33,279 nucleotides of DNA from Candidatus Omnitrophica bacterium CG08_land_8_20_14_0_20_41_16 (lineage in GTDB: Bacteria; Omnitrophota; Gorgyraeia; Gygaellales; Profunditerraquicolaceae): contig PEYI01000086.1 of assembly GCA_002774445.1 (NCBI GenBank), positions 1-33,279 of the forward strand. The letters are read 5' to 3'. Shown here piece by piece: positions 33,213 through 33,279 of this stretch. How positions within the stretch are numbered: the stretch's first letter is position 1; the number at the start of each line of letters is the position of its first letter. Below the pieces are notes generated by a model. It was not told where the DNA came from, ran no database searches, and saw only the letters and a program-made list of their open reading frames with translations. A program made the position numbers and the translations under genes.

Positions 33213-33279
33213 ACTTGTTTTTAAGGGCGAAAATTTTCTTAAGTTTAGCATCAATGGCCTTTCGTAACTGAAAAGGGTT
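33211..33279 (-). CDS. C-terminal end of an unidentified gene (partial)
   Basis: A minus-strand frame enters from the right edge and ends at TAA (33213-33211). The visible 22 residues start NPFQLRKAIDAKLKKIF and end ALKNK. The tail is basic and helical. It loosely resembles the ends of some integrase-core transposases, but too little is present to name it. A hairpin with a T-rich tail follows, supporting a real gene end. Confidence 0.45.
   Translation of the reverse strand, partial: NPFQLRKAIDAKLKKIFALKNK

Overview
The window is a compact bacterial chromosome segment holding the replication-origin neighbourhood of an uncultured, Gram-negative-type bacterium. The periplasmic domain of YidC and the TOPRIM insert of GyrB point that way. 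Gene order, domain-stripped synthetases and abundant small palindromic repeats fit candidate phyla such as Omnitrophota (PVC side). That placement is an inference from style, not from a marker search.

Bases 86-17961 are almost entirely minus strand. Read in the direction of transcription they run rpmH-yidD-yidC-(Jag_N)-parA-parB, ndk-yicC-gmk-rpoZ-coaC, then tRNA-Cys, a free LAGLIDADG endonuclease, tRNA-Leu(UAA), tRNA-Val(GAC), then thrS-infC-rpmI-rplT, a potassium-uptake block (trkA-trkA-small membrane protein-trkH), a small exported OB-fold-like protein and pheS-pheT. The classic thrS-infC-rpmI-rplT-pheST translation operon is therefore interrupted by a complete Trk system. That block includes an apparently unannotated 37-residue membrane peptide, coupled by ATGA overlaps on both sides. 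rnpA is missing from its usual place between rpmH and yidD.

Bases 17962-18508 are the divergent rpmH/dnaA intergenic region, with two sigma70-type promoters, DnaA boxes and nested palindromes. Bases 18509-33072 are plus strand: dnaA, dnaN, a DciA/DUF721-like gene in the slot where recF often sits, gyrB, gyrA, a broken four-helix-bundle gene, tRNA-Glu, glmS and rsmI. GyrB, GyrA and GlmS each carry an intein in an active-site segment. The GyrA and GyrB inteins are related and carry the same HNH core, intact in GyrA and decayed in GyrB. The GyrA intein has an added array of about eleven W-x-D-P helical repeats. The GlmS intein carries LAGLIDADG motifs.

Several kinds of small repeat sit on top of this layout. 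They include a palindromic element that brings its own Shine-Dalgarno sequence to the start codons of ndk and one trkA, flanked by direct repeats that include those start codons. They also include TCCCGAC/GTCGGGA and CCGCC/GGCGG hairpins, one set in-frame inside thrS and others abutting tRNA fragments. A nested hairpin with an identical 21-nt core lies in the leaders of rplT and rpmH, and 7-8-nt tandem repeats occur both between and inside genes. These repeats are the least explained part of the window.
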